Assembly (NCBI GenBank): GCA_946800325.1
Contig: OX326960.1
Location: 21,939,150 to 22,003,149, forward strand
Direction: 5' to 3'
DNA: 64,000 bases
From: Luzula sylvatica
Lineage: Eukaryota > Streptophyta > Magnoliopsida > Poales > Juncaceae
Shown: positions 31,885 through 43,665 of the stretch, piece after piece
Layout of the letters: every line of letters starts with the position of its first letter
How positions within the stretch are numbered: the first letter of the stretch is position 1
Made by a program: the position numbers and the translations under genes
The notes under the pieces: model-generated
Databases searched by the model: none
What the model saw: the letters and a program-made list of their open reading frames with translations, nothing else
Told to the model about the DNA's origin: nothing

Positions 31885-32802
31885 ATGTCGATTAGATCGG
31901 TATTGGAGAGGGAGAAGCTAGTCGGCAAGAACTATCTTGACTGGCACCGTAACCTAAGAATTGTTCTTAGGCAAGAGTGCAAAAGTCACGTGTTAGACAC
32001 GAAGATGGTTACTCCCGACGAGAACGCTTCGCCCGAAGAAAAGGCGGCATTTGACAAACTTAAGGAGGAGTCAAATGACGTGACGTGCCTCATGTTGGCA
32101 TGTATGGACGCGAACTTGCAGAAGCAGTTCGAGGATTCGGATGCGTACGAAATTAACGCCACGCTCAAGGAAATGTTCCAAGAGCAAGAACGCATTGAAA
32201 GGTTCAATACGTTAAAGGAGTTGGTTAACTGTAAGATGCCTAACGGATCTTCGGTTAGCACTCACGTGTTAAAGGTACAATCATTGATTGATCGTCTCGA
32301 GAAATTGGGAGAAAAGGTGTCACCAATAATGCAACAAGATTTGATCTTATGTGCATTGCCACCGATTTTTTCAACTTTCGTAACGAACTATCATATGCAT
32401 TCGATGAACAAGACGATTCCCGAGCTCCATGGGATGCTCAAGAACTTTGAGTCGGAGATGCTTAAGGCATCGGGGGAACCCAAAGCAAGAGTTGCTAGGG
32501 ATGTCCTCATGATTCAAGGTGGGATTCGTAAGAAACAAAAGTCCAAGGGCGGTGCGGGCAAGTCGTTGTCCAAACCGAAGACTAAAGGAAAGGAGAAATC
32601 TGAGGATGTCACCTGCTTCCATTGCAAAAAGACTGGGCATTGGAAGAGAAATTGCAAGATTTACCTCGAGGAGGTGAAGAAAAGCAAGGGAAAGGCTTTG
32701 GAAGCCGGAACCGCAGGTATGACTATTATAGATGTTAACATTTCAATAACATTGCTTGAGGTGCCACATAAACCAACATGGAGCCCCAAGCTGTCATGTT
32801 GA
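31885..32802 (+). pseudogene. Copia gag-only copy 5, cut before protease
   Basis: The frame starts at the ATG for residue M9 of the full polyprotein and covers Gag and the zinc knuckle (CFHCKKTGHWKRNC). Homology ends at 32745, just before the protease region; 18 unrelated codons follow to a TGA at 32800-32802. The product would be Gag with a foreign tail and no enzymes. One readable change is Glu for Lys at DKLKEES. It has an LTR promoter, a primer binding site and a short leader upstream, but no 3' LTR. It may be a deletion product, or a Gag-only gene if transcribed. Confidence 0.85.
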
Positions 32803-33660
32803 CTGTAACATTAAATTCAGTCAAGAAATAATAATAAAATTATTTGTAGATTAAAAGAAGTAGATGTAATCATCGAGAAGTAATCCCAACCTAACATAAT
32901 TGTAATTTTTTAATTATTCCATCCTTAAAGCTCCATTTTTAAAATCAAAACTAGTTTTCTTAAAAGTAACCCTCAGTTGTGAAAATTACAATTGAAAATG
33001 ATATTTTGTCATTCAACCAATCTCCAATTGAGTTCAGTTTAAAATAATGAATATGGATCCAATTGTCCATTTTGTCCTCGAAAGTAAATTCATATATGAA
33101 CCCACTAAATTAATTGACAGCATAATTAATCCACAAAGATTAATAAACCATAATGGACTAATTTCAATAATATTAACCCTAATTAAGAATGAACTTCTTT
33201 TTTAGGTACTTCATCAATCATCCAGTTTCTAGTCGAGAAGAGCTACCCTTAATCACTTCTTTTTTTTAATTTCAATTCAACCACCATTTTCTTTTCCTCT
33301 TCAGAAAAGAATAAAGTATAGACATTACTAAGATCGCAAAATCCATCCTGTTCGGTTGGTGGCAAACTGTAAGAGAAACATGTGGATTTCTAACGAAGAA
33401 CAGTGCTGGTCACAAACTTACAATGCACGCAGCATGGAGATGGAGATATGATTAATTAATTATTGGAACTTTATTTCATGCCCTCTCTTCGCAATATTAA
33501 TTTTGATCATTAATTATTGTGCATGAATGATCATGAACAGTTAATTAGTAAAGGGTACGTGGTGGCATTTTATGCTCCTATGATTAATTACATCAAGTGC
33601 CATCATAGCTCATCAAAAATCTCAAAGCCACAAGAAAATACAACATATATCTTCAAAAGA
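32746..33660. other. AT-rich host sequence, no gene seen
   Basis: First host DNA to the right of the retrotransposon composite. No LTR, target-site duplication or coding exon was recognised. Confidence 0.6.
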
Positions 33661-33990
33661 ATCAAAATGGTGACCGAATTTGCGCTTTACATCTCAGCTC
33701 TCAGCCCAAGTCGCAGAAATAACAGCCACACCTCGTATCACATTCGATCAGCGAGTCTCCCTTGCCCCCCCCCCCCCCCTACCCTTTCTCTCATCTCGAG
33801 GGACAAATCCGGGCTTGGACCGCCAACAAAGATATCTCGATGGCCACAATCGAATTTGGTTTAACCCACATTGAATTGCTTCAAACCTCTCTTGTAAAGT
33901 TTTTTGCACCTATCTCAGATTCAAGAAACCCTAATTCGATCATCTTTGACCGAAGGATTTCTCGATGATTTCCTTCTCTTGAACAAAAAT
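33661..33990 (+). other. Gene-like tract with poly-C, unresolved
   Basis: Less AT-rich than its surroundings, with a C15 run at 33765-33779 and stretches of a kind common in plant 5' UTRs (GAAACCCTAATTCGATC). Three short overlapping frames exist, none with a recognisable domain. It could be a transcribed leader, a gene fragment carried by a transposon, or chance. Confidence 0.25.
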
Positions 33991-35151
33991 TGTAGAGGAC
34001 CGTAGCGATCGGGTGCTTAGAAGTTTGTTAAAATTGAGAGATTTACTACTTAACATTAGTATAGTACGCTCTCTTTGTAAAGATTGAGGAAATTATGTAG
34101 ATTTTGTGTATAAATGAGGAAGCACATTTTGATACATATATTTTTGGATAATCTTTTTGCTTGAACAAAAATTATTTGTTTGTTTTTTTATTGGAATTCA
34201 TGATTTCTAAATAAGTTACAACATTGAAGAATGCAATTAAATATATCCATAATTTAGTAAATAACTCGTGCAAATTATATTATAAAAAATTTCATATTTA
34301 AAATAGTAAAATACTAATTAATCATAAAAAATAATTAAATTCAAATTCAACTTCTACAACCACAAACAAATACAATTATCACAAAAAGATACAATTATCA
34401 TACTACCGCAAAACAAGATTTGTTTAACACGAAACTAATACTAAACAAGACTAATACAATAAAATATTATGTAACAACCATAAATTAGCATAAATATAAC
34501 TTAATGAATTACACGATTTTCACACATGTGCTTCCTTATATATCTGTAATTGTGATACACTCTCGAGCTATACTAAACTACTTAACCCACTAGAAATTAT
34601 ATTGTTATGATGTACCAAACTATCTAACCCATTGCACATCATAATATGATAAATAACATTTTATTTTTATGTCATAAAAAATAACAACCATTTTGACATT
34701 ATATCATGAAAATAACAAAAAAAATGATCAAAATATCTGCATCATAGTACCGATATTATATCCTGTGATTAAATTTGCAAATCCAACAACCTAACAATAG
34801 CACCTTAATCATTAACAAACTAGTGAATGGATAAATTCGAACCTAATTTGGATAAATTCGATTTAAATAAAAAACTAACAATGTCCGAGCTACCTCTAAA
34901 AAAATATACTAATAATACTTCGAATTCAAACCTAATTTGGCCACAAAATTATCCATAAAACAATTGTAAACGAGGTAAAATATTATATTGCAAATTAACA
35001 TCAAAGTTTTAGGATAGTCAATATACCAAAAACAAAAGAAGAATGCTCAAAGAACTTAGCAAAGCAGATAACAACCAATTTATTCGGTCGAATTAAAATT
35101 CAGACAAAGCAAGCATTTCGAAATCAAATTAAAGTGTTATTAACGAAGAAC
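33991..35151. other. AT-rich intergenic sequence
   Basis: No gene, transposon ends or strong repeats recognised. The part near 35100 is probably the 3' UTR of the minus-strand gene that follows. Confidence 0.6.
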
Positions 35152-35752
35152 TTAATGTTCATCGTGTCCGTGTCCGTGTCCCTCCCATGGATGGCGCCAG
35201 CCCTGTAAATTACAAAAATTATAATTCCATATTCGAAAATTTCGAAAAGTAATGAAAATATATTTTGCTAAAATACAAAGAAAATTAGGTTACCAAAACA
35301 ACAGGACCATCTTGCTTCGCTCTGTAGAGAACCCAAAACCTGGATTACAATAATCTAATATTAGGATTTATTACATTCGACAAAATTAGCTCGAACATGA
35401 AAAATTGACTCTTATTTGCAAATATACATGACCTAATTGAACATAAAACTACTGGTTCACTGAGAAATTCGTAATTTGTGAACATAATCCGTATACTTAT
35501 GCAATTATAAGCGTAAATAGATTCAATTAGGAATGAATTACATGAGAGACTAAACCTAATTGATTAGAAAAGAAGTAGATCCACACGAACTTATCGATTG
35601 ATACGATAAACAACATAATAATTGCCTAATTTTTCAATAATTTCGAGAAATTACCACATGACGGCGCAGAGGCCTTTGCCAGTGACGGAGTGCCAGCGAG
35701 CTGGTTGCGGAAGAGTAAACCCCTTGTACGTCGTGCCCGGCCCTCCTGCCAT
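35152..35752 (-). CDS. Mitochondrial complex I subunit NDUFB2-like, 3 exons, 64 aa
   Basis: Exons on the minus strand are 35655-35752, 35294-35339 and 35152-35202 (98, 46 and 51 nt). All introns have GT-AG ends and the phases join to one 64-residue frame ending TAA. The protein has a Gly-rich start (MAGGPGTTYKG), RWHSVTGKGLCAVMW, a hydrophobic span over about residues 27-40, then LYRAKQDGPVV, GWRHPWEG and a His/Gly-rich tail (HGHGHDEH). This pattern is that of the small plant subunit related to NDUFB2 (AGGG) of NADH:ubiquinone oxidoreductase, an accessory protein with one membrane segment in the membrane arm in the inner mitochondrial membrane. The length fits plant homologues (about 65-70). 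No single open frame shows the gene; only splicing reveals it. Upstream (35921-36082) lie site II promoter motifs typical of such genes. Confidence 0.9.
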
Positions 35753-35920
35753 TGTTCTCTCTATCTCCTCCTTTGTCTCTCGATTGATCGCGATCTGCTT
35801 TCTTCAGCTGGAATGGAAGTGGTGACCGCAAGAAACAAGCGAGGTGTATTTGCACAGGAGGCCTTAACTTTTCTGCTTATTACTATTACATCTCTTTTGC
35901 CAATTATTACTATCTATAAT

Positions 35921-36082
35921 AAGTGGGCTTAATATTCAATGGGCTTTAAGTGATTTCAGTATAAACCCAATTAGAAGTGGGCTAAATATTCAATGGGCTT
36001 TAAGTGATTTCAGTATAAACCCAATTAGAAGTGGGCTAAATATTCAATGGGCTTTAAGTGATTTCAGTATGAACCCAATTTA
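35921..36082 (-). promoter_or_regulatory. 54-bp triplicated promoter block with site II motifs
   Basis: Three head-to-tail copies of a 54-bp unit (from 35921, 35975 and 36029), 170-330 bp upstream of the NDUFB2 start codon. Each unit holds two TGGGCT motifs (in AAGTGGGCT and CAATGGGCT), six in all. TGGGCC/T site II elements are known to be enriched in promoters of plant nuclear genes for mitochondrial respiratory proteins, where TCP-type factors bind. Only the third copy has drifted slightly. Confidence 0.8.
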
Positions 36083-36088
36083 GATTCG

Positions 36089-37470
36089 AGAAATTATTCT
36101 GCTCGGTTCCGATCCGTCAGGATTCACCCCAACACGATATGTGAAAGTTTTTCATTCTTACAAAAATATTTTTTTACTGTTTCCGCCATCTAACACACGC
36201 CACGCCGTTCCCTCATCCAAGTTTTTTACACATGTTAAATGTATGTTCTATCTTTTTACATGTATATTTTAAATGTATATTATACGTTTTAGATATATGT
36301 TATATATTTCTCAATGTTTTAAATTGCGATATTGCGGTCCATTGCGGTCGGGTCTTTTTTGCAGCGGATTGCGTTTGCGGACGCAATTGCGGCGCATTGA
36401 CCTTATTGCGGACAGTCGTTGCGATAATAAATTATGTAAAAAAAATAGTTTGTTTAAATATATTTTTCACAATATTTTTTATCACCATTAATATCGTAAA
36501 ATTTTCTTCATAATTTTCTTCTAAAAAGAATAAAAAAGTTGATTGTCCAGGAACCTTTTTAGTGTAAATAAAAGTTGATCATAAAATTTTCCTTAAAATG
36601 ACAATTATACGGGATCATTGGAATTGTATTTTGTTGAAGAATTTTTTGTCGACATCCTAAAAATATCAAAACACTGTAACTCAAATTTTAAATCGAAACA
36701 TCAATGAAATACAATGAAAATTACTAAATTCATATATTTATAGATGAAAATCACACATTTTAGAAGTTATATATGTTATGAGCATATTTTGTAAAATATT
36801 TTGATAATAAAACATGAAAACTAAGTATTAAATAATCACAAAATTTATGTTATAATATTTATATTAAATAATTCCCGATAAAATTACTTTAACGTATATT
36901 TTGTGTTTAATTCAGGGTAAAAGACAAAATTTCACAAATTCAAGCCCATCATTGTATTCCTCTCGTCGAGACGAGCGATTTCGATATAAGTTTCATGTAA
37001 TTTGGTGGAAGGATGAGAAAATTACAACGATTTGAATATTATCCGCAATATTTGACCCGATATGGCCGCAATATTACCGATATTTCGCCGCAATATCCGC
37101 AATTTCTCAAAAAACAAAATTTTCGCAATACTTCATTGCGATATAGCGATTCTAAATCTCAGCCCGCAATATCCGCAATATCGCCGCAATTTAAAACACT
37201 GATATTTTTACACGTATAATATATACGAGCAATTATTCTGCTCGGTTCCGATCCGTCAGGATTCACCCCAACACGATATGTGAAAGTTTTTCATTCTTAC
37301 AAAAATATTTTTTTACTGTTTCCGCCATCTAACACACGCCACGCCGTTCCCTCATCCAAGTTTTTTACACATGTTAAATGTATGTTGTATATTTTTACAT
37401 GTATATTTTAAATGTATATTATACGTTTTAGATATATGATATATTTTTACACGTATAATATATACGAGCA
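36089..37470. repeat. Tandem duplication of about 245 bp, first copy split by a hAT
   Basis: The unit starting ATTATTCTGCTCGGTTCC and ending ACACGTATAATATATACGAG occurs twice: first as 36091-36311 plus 37202-37227, interrupted by the element at 36312-37201, then intact as 37228-37470. The two copies differ by only a few bases. Confidence 0.85.
36312..37201. mobile_element. hAT-like non-autonomous element (890 bp)
   Basis: Terminal inverted repeats CAATGTTTTAAATTGCG and CGCAATTTAAAACACTG are flanked by an 8-bp target duplication with one mismatch (ATATTTCT at 36304-36311, ATATTTTT at 37202-37209). Subterminal regions are rich in ATTGCGG / CCGCAAT repeats (36323-36420 and 37025-37195), the usual transposase-binding arrangement in hAT elements. 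No transposase frame. The uninterrupted duplicate at 37228-37470 shows the empty site. Confidence 0.85.
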
Positions 37471-38432
37471 TTTCTGCATGTGATCATGTTTGGATTGGGA
37501 ATTCAGAAAATAACTCGAATTTTGAAAGTATTTCAAAAATAACCTGGAACGGGTTTTAAAAACCCGGTGGTATCGGATTTTAAAATCTCGGTCAATCAAA
37601 TTAATTAACAAACCAAAAATAGTCATTCTTTCTTTTCTGATAAAAATGATCGAGTTTATAAATCCCATTGGAATTTTCAATTTTCAATTGATATTTTTTC
37701 TCAAATTTTATCATATATAACATGCTCTATGTTCTAAGTTAATAACATGATAACTAACACATTTTAGCTATTAATTTAATACGTAATTAACATTAGTTCG
37801 AATTCATAAATTTGAATCAGTATTAATAAATTTTTAATGATATGTTCTAATTATCACGTTAATTAAATGCAATAGTACAAATATGGAGAATACGACGGTA
37901 CATTTTGGAGTTTCATAAAATTTTATATCTTTTTTCACGCGTGAAAAGCAGAGCTCATATTAAAAAAAAAATTACTTTACTCCAAAATATACCCGCCGTA
38001 TTCTCCATATTTGTACTATTGCACTTAATTAACGTGATAATTAGAACATATCATTAAAAATGTATTAACATTTATTCCAATTTGTGAATTGGAACTAATG
38101 TTAATCATGTATTAAATTAATAGCTAACATGTGTCAGTTATCATGTTAATTAAATATATTAACTTAGAACATAGAGGATGTTATGGTAAAAATTTGGGGA
38201 AAAATATCAATTTTTCAATTGAAAATTCCAACGGGATTTATAAATCCGGTCCTTTTATCAGAAAAGAAAGAATGATTAAATTTGGTTTGTTAATTAATTT
38301 GATTGATCGAGATTTCGAAACCCGGTACCACCGGATTTTTAAAACCCGTCCCAGGTTATTTTTGGAATATTTTCAAAATTCGGGTTATTTTTCAAATTCT
38401 CAATCCAAACAAGGTCACATGCAAAAATGCTC
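37466..38432. mobile_element. Foldback element, two arms of about 480 bp
   Basis: The left arm from GAGCATTTCTGCATG and the right arm ending CATGCAAAAATGCTC are inverted copies almost to the centre, where TTTTCACGCGTGAAAA (37932-37947) lies. Arms agree roughly 85-90 percent by eye. ATAATATATA occurs at both outer edges (one base off on the left), a possible 10-bp target duplication in AT-rich DNA. No protein. A transcript through it would fold into a long double-stranded RNA. Confidence 0.85.
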
Positions 38433-39576
38433 ATAATATATATTTATGTGTTACATATTTTTAGATGTATCTTATTTTTTTTATATACGATATATTTTGT
38501 AAGTACAGTACATGGTATATATTTTAGCATGTATAATATATTTTTTATTTTTTATATTTTTGTTAGATGATGATATATATATGTTATCATTTTGTACATG
38601 TATGATATGCTATCTTTTTTTTAACATTTTAGATATATTGTATATTTGTAGATGTATGTGTGATGCATATTTTTGTTAAATACAATAATGTTGTTTATTT
38701 TTATATGTGTGATATGTTTTTATGTATGTATGCTACATTTTATAACATGTATCTTATATTTTTTTTACATGTTTATTATTTTGTATATGTTTTGGATTAG
38801 GTTTATACATTTTGTATAACATTTATATTTTTGCGGACGTGTACACGAAAGACGGCCGAAGTGGCAAAAAAAAATAATAAGCTGCCATGTGTGGACCCAT
38901 ATTTATTGTCTTGGAGTTCACAACGTGCGTTAACCGGCCCTTATATTATTAATCCGCAAAATTTTCCAAAAATATGGAAATGAAAAGAATAAGCCAATTT
39001 TTCAGACACCACTGCATATTAGTAGAGTTAACAAAATATAACCCGGACCATGAAAACGACATGACTCGTCGCAATGGCCGGAAGAAAAAAATCTAGTTGA
39101 TCAAAATTAGATCTATTTATCCAAATTATAAATTGGCCAAATATCGCCGAACCCGAATGATCAGAAAATGAAATGTCCATAACTTGATTGCCCCGAAAGC
39201 TAAACTTCGCGAATACCTAACCCGAAATTGTTATAATTTTTGAACTGTCTCAAAATGAAGGTACTAAGAAGATACAGGATTGTATTGTTGAGCAAGGACT
39301 TTAAACATGTTGTAATTATAAATTGTGAATCGTAGATGTTAGTGTGTCAAGTCAAGTAATGCATGTTTGTCGTGCCATTTTTGTTGCTACTCAAATTTTC
39401 AACTATTAACCATGAGAAAGATAATGGCTGCCTGATTTGCCATGTTAGATGCAAATACGCTATTTCCATTGCAAGTTAATGCAAATTTAAATTTAGAAGG
39501 CTATATATATTACAAATGGGCTCAAATCTAAATTTGAAAGAACAATTATATTACAAATCGACCCAAATATAAATTA
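38433..39576. other. AT-rich sequence with degenerate TATATTTTTACATGTAT repeats
   Basis: 38440-38830 is made of irregular repeats around ATGTAT and TATATTTTT, also present at 36230-36310 and 37375-37470. The rest has no recognised feature. Confidence 0.55.
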
Positions 39577-40859
39577 AAGGAAAAATTGTGTTGCTAGACA
39601 CATTTAGTTCCATCATAACTAAAATAGACATCCTAATTTTGTATTAATAAAAATAACACTCTCAACATTTGAATATATATAGCCTTCTAAATTTTTATGT
39701 TGAGAGATGTCAAAAAGTATAAATAACACTCTCAACACATTCAACACATGAAATGTTGAGAGATGTCAAAAAGTATTTTTATGTGATATATGACCCCATA
39801 TTACCCCAATAAATGTATCACAAAAATATATAATTGAAGAAAAATCAAATATTAAAATAAATCATATATTTTATTATTAAATCTTAGAAAAAGTATTTTT
39901 TTTCATAAAAAATAAAATGTGTGCCTACTGAAAAATGTTTTATATTTTATAAATCGATATATATCTAATAGTATTATATTTCGCAAATAAAAATCATATT
40001 TTTAAAGAATTATTTTGTACACGAGAAAATTACTTTTAATAATTTTATTTAGGCGTGTCCATTAGGGTTCTTAAAATATTTGCGATTTAGGATACATAAT
40101 TTCGAGAAATTAATTAATAATATGATCATGAAATTATTTTATGCGATTTAATAATGTTACTAATATTTTAAAATATTTATGATTTCCTATGAATTGGTCA
40201 CGAGCCTCGCGTTAAATATCATTACTAATTCGTAGAAAACAACAACTATCTTAAAATATAATTTATATTTTCCAATATAATACAAATTGATAAAAATATT
40301 ACAAACTACTTTAAAATAATATTAATATTTTCAGAATATTTGACTATAATATACAAAAAACTTATAATATATTTTTTAAAATTAACACAATGAAGATATA
40401 ATTCATAATTATAATTAAATGTGATGATTTCTTGTACAAAATATTTTTGAAAAATATGATCATTATTTGTCAAATAAAATAATTTTAGATATTTTTAATA
40501 GTCACATATTAATTTTTTGAAAAAATATGATAGTCTAAGATTTAACAATTAAATATTTTATTTTGATATTAATTTTTTTTTCCAACAATATAAAATTTAG
40601 GTACATATAATGGTGCAATATGAAATATTTATTTTGTTTTTAGCAGGCACACAAGTTTTTATTTTTAAAAAAATACTTTTTCTCAGTTTTAATAATAATA
40701 ATTTGTGGATACATATATTGGTGTAATATGGGGTCACTCATCACATAACAATATCTTTTGACATTAAAATGTCGAGAGTATCATTTTTCTCAATCCAAAA
40801 CTAATGTGTCTATTTTGGTGATTACAAAACTTAAGGTGTCTAGCAACACAATTTTCCCT
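39577..40859. mobile_element. Long-TIR non-autonomous DNA transposon (about 1.28 kb)
   Basis: The ends read AAGGAAAAATTGTGTTGCTAG and, inverted, AGGGAAAATTGTGTTGCTAG. Inverted similarity continues inward for over 200 bp (ACACTCTCAACAT against its complement near 40770, the GGGGTCA block near 39790 and 40730). The interior is very AT-rich without coding frames. AAATTA occurs next to both ends, but a clean target duplication could not be fixed. Long inverted ends suggest a Mutator-like element. Confidence 0.65.
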
Positions 40860-41099
40860 AAATTAAATAAATAGCCTATCACACTTCGGTCTAATCTAAA
40901 TATAAAACAAAGCCTCCATTATAAGATAGCTCAACCATTAACTTAAAATCCTATTCTACAATGTGGCCCAAATTCTTCTTCTGTTCAATATATTTCATGT
41001 TACAAAAATCAGTTTGTTATAAATACGAACGTATTATAGTTAATATAATGCTACCCGCCTACCCCTTTCACAAGATATTGACACGTGTAAGGGGATAGT
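40860..41099. other. Spacer, nothing recognised
   Basis: AT-rich, no frames, repeats or transposon ends seen. Confidence 0.5.
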
Positions 41100-41723
41100 T
41101 TTTCAATTTAGCCCTATTATTTTCCAATTTTGATCTTTTTTTTTTGTAATTTTTATTTGACCTTATTTTTTCTCCTTTTTCGATTTTGGTCCTTTTTGTA
41201 TATCTATTTTTTTTCTTATTTGCTCATTTCGCACGGGTGTGTATGAAATTTTGTAAGCTCAAATTTATGCGAGTTTTCATAGAAATTTGTCATGTGACAG
41301 TTATATTCATAGAAATTTTGTGAGTTTTTTTTTACCTCATTTTTTCTAGTCCTTTTTTTTTTCCAATTTTTTTTATTTGCTCATTTCGCACGGGTATGTA
41401 TGAAATTTTGTTTAATGAACCCTTATTAATGCATCTATTGACATCAAATATATTTCCGAATATGACATGATTATATTAATCGAGTTTAAAAAAACTCGCA
41501 AAAATGTTATTTAAACAAATTATATTAGAAAATAATATCCGTGATAGACTAATTTCATGAACCTAATTATGATTTATTGACATCATGATATTTCCAAATA
41601 TGTCATGATAAAATTAATTTAGTTGAAACGCACGCGCGATAATTCTATTTAAATAAATTATATAAAAAACATGTTAAAAAAATAGGTATGTTGTCCCACG
41701 CAATTGCGCGGGGATAGAACTAG
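41100..41723 (+). mobile_element. Helitron-like element, 3' end clear, 5' end not found
   Basis: It ends with an imperfect hairpin (CCCACGCAATTGCGCGGGG) followed by GATAGAACTAG and then T, the Helitron pattern of hairpin plus CTAG in an A/T target. The last 320 bp match 52365-52627 (GAAAATAATATCCGTGATAG, CGCACGCGCG). The 5' TC end was not located; the start given is approximate. Confidence 0.6.
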
Positions 41724-42000
41724 TTAATTATAATTTAATACGTTACATGTATAATTATGTCCGAGTATGTATGAATGTGTAGGATTGGATAATTTTGAAA
41801 ATATATAATCATGAAAAAATACAAATTAGAATACTCATTTATAGGCATTAATTGGATAAAATGGTATTATGTTCTATATATATAAACATATATTATGTTG
41901 ATAGTTGTACAAACAATTTGAGTATAATAATATAAAATTATCTCGTCATATTTTTTGTGTTATTTACCTTCCATTTACAATATAGTTAACCATTTTTTTG

Positions 42001-42181
42001 CAACAATGATATGCACCTAGAAATTTTTTCTAGATTTGCACCTAGAAGTACACGTGGCGATTAAATTTGGAACTTTCAGAATGTACTTTCCTTTTAATTA
42101 TTTGAGGTGGATGCACTGTGATTTGCCACGTATACATCTAGATAAAATCTAGGTGCAAAATCTAGGTACATAACATTATTG
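42001..42181. mobile_element. Mutator-type MITE (181 bp) with perfect 9-bp TSD
   Basis: Inverted ends of about 55 bp: CAACAATGATATGCACCTAG on the left and, on the right, the complement CAATAATGTTATGTACCTAG; the inner parts reach CACGTGGC / GCCACGTA. It is flanked by ATTTTTTTG at 41992-42000 and 42182-42190, a perfect 9-bp direct repeat, the length typical of Mutator-like elements. Confidence 0.9.
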
Positions 42182-42469
42182 ATTTTTTTGTTCCTTCACC
42201 AGTCGACCGCGACTTGAATGATCGGGCAATCCAAACAACCCGCAACCCGAAACAATTCGAACGCGACCCTTCCTGCCCGACAGCGATGGTCACCTCTACA
42301 TAAGAGCATGCTATCAAATTATTCGAGCAAATACTAAATTATTCTGAAATGTCAACTAAAACACACAAGTTTCAACATGGTTTGATATTTTTCTTTTTTT
42401 TTGAATAAAAAGAGCACACTAATTTTGCGGACGTGAGTGCTTATAGACTATAGTGCATACAGGCATTGC

Positions 42470-42582
42470 TATGAAATCGTCCGCATGCACCTCCCCAAAT
42501 TGGCTGAAATCAAAGATTCATTCCAAGTGAATGTTTCAAAAGTTTTCCATTACAAAGACAGTACCCAATTGGAACCCTTTTA
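42470..42582 (+). pseudogene. Possible remnant of a Ty3/gypsy Pol C-terminus
   Basis: A 37-codon stretch reads YEIVRMHLPKLAEIKDSFQV and then NVSKVFHYKDSTQLEPF. It loosely resembles the conserved end of gypsy polyproteins (LHLP...A.IHDVFHVS.L..Y). No other gypsy domain is nearby. Confidence 0.3.
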
Positions 42583-43414
42583 GATATTAGGCGCATTCAT
42601 AGAATCAGACCCCCATACACTTGAGTCAACTTTATATTTCTCAAAAATATATTATACTCAATTAATTAACCCAAATCTCTATTTTTATTCAAACTTTATA
42701 ATAAAAAAATTGTGTTAAATTATCACCATCATTAACAAATATTGTCTATATTTTTTAAATTATAATTTCAGAAATTCATCGATATATTGTTTGAATTTCT
42801 CTTTATTTTGAGATTCGTATTTTCAATATAATTTTTGTCTAGCTTATGTAAATATAGTTGTATTTAAAAATATCTTATGATATTAAATGATATGGAACTA
42901 TATTTTTACCAAGTTAAATTTTGATATAAGTTTTTTTTATTGCTTTCTATTTAGTATTTGTATGTTTGGTATTACATGTATTATTGTCAATAACAATGAT
43001 ATAATATTTTATATCATGTTTTTTTCCGCAAATTATATTATATACTGGCCCTAATTTATGTATTCATATTTGGTAAAAATAATAATGATTCATATACTAG
43101 CGTAGCATAAAATATTCATAAAATATATAGATAGGGTTATCATTGATGAGTTATAAAAAGTTTGATAACATTGATATAATGAGATATAATTTTATTTTGA
43201 GATGTTGTTGTCGTCGTTACGTAAAACTAGCTATGTACTGAAATAAAATATAAATAACAATACTCGTAGCGTATCGCGAATATTATCCATGTTTTCAATT
43301 ATTTTCTCACGCCCACTCAACACTTCCATTTACTCATCGAGGACTGGGAGAATGTTGCACGAGTCCACATCAATATTTTAGATGGTTTTTTAGTGGTAGT
43401 CTATTCTAAGAAAA

Positions 43415-43665
43415 AAATTACTTTTCTCTTTCATTTCTCCCATATTTTTTTCGTACTAATTAATTTTATAATTAACAAAATGGATCAACAATTAATTCAT
43501 AGTTACTAAAAATTTAATATATAATTAAGGTCCCTTCCAATTATAGATTAATTATGAAATATTGCAAAATAATTAATTATGAATTAATCGTTAATTCACT
43601 ATGTTAATTATAGGATTAATTAGTGTGTGGAAAGTATGGGAGAAATGAGGAGGCAAAGTAGAAGG
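43415..43665. mobile_element. AT-rich MITE candidate
   Basis: Imperfect inverted ends CATTTCTCCCATA and, inverted, CATTTCTCCCATACTTTCC, followed inward by CTAATTAATTTTATAATTAAC-like sequence on both sides. It is absent from the duplicate unit near 44960 and resembles 52793-53040. Confidence 0.45.

Larger units (their letters stand above)
1..32745. mobile_element. Composite of rearranged Ty1/copia retrotransposon copies
   Basis: Five coding stretches of one copia polyprotein, five LTRs or LTR pieces, three primer binding sites and several long non-coding blocks fill this span with no recognisable host sequence between them. Orientation runs + + - - + +. Two LTR subfamilies occur: A (10181-11121, 17741-18693, part of 25315-25902) and B (9149-10179, 30757-31787), roughly 80 percent alike in U5 by eye. 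The right edge is the end of gag homology at 32745. The left edge lies outside the window, so no target-site duplication can be assigned. Tandem LTR sharing and inverted joins imply ectopic recombination or insertion of elements into each other; misassembly of repeats is the main alternative. Confidence 0.9.
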
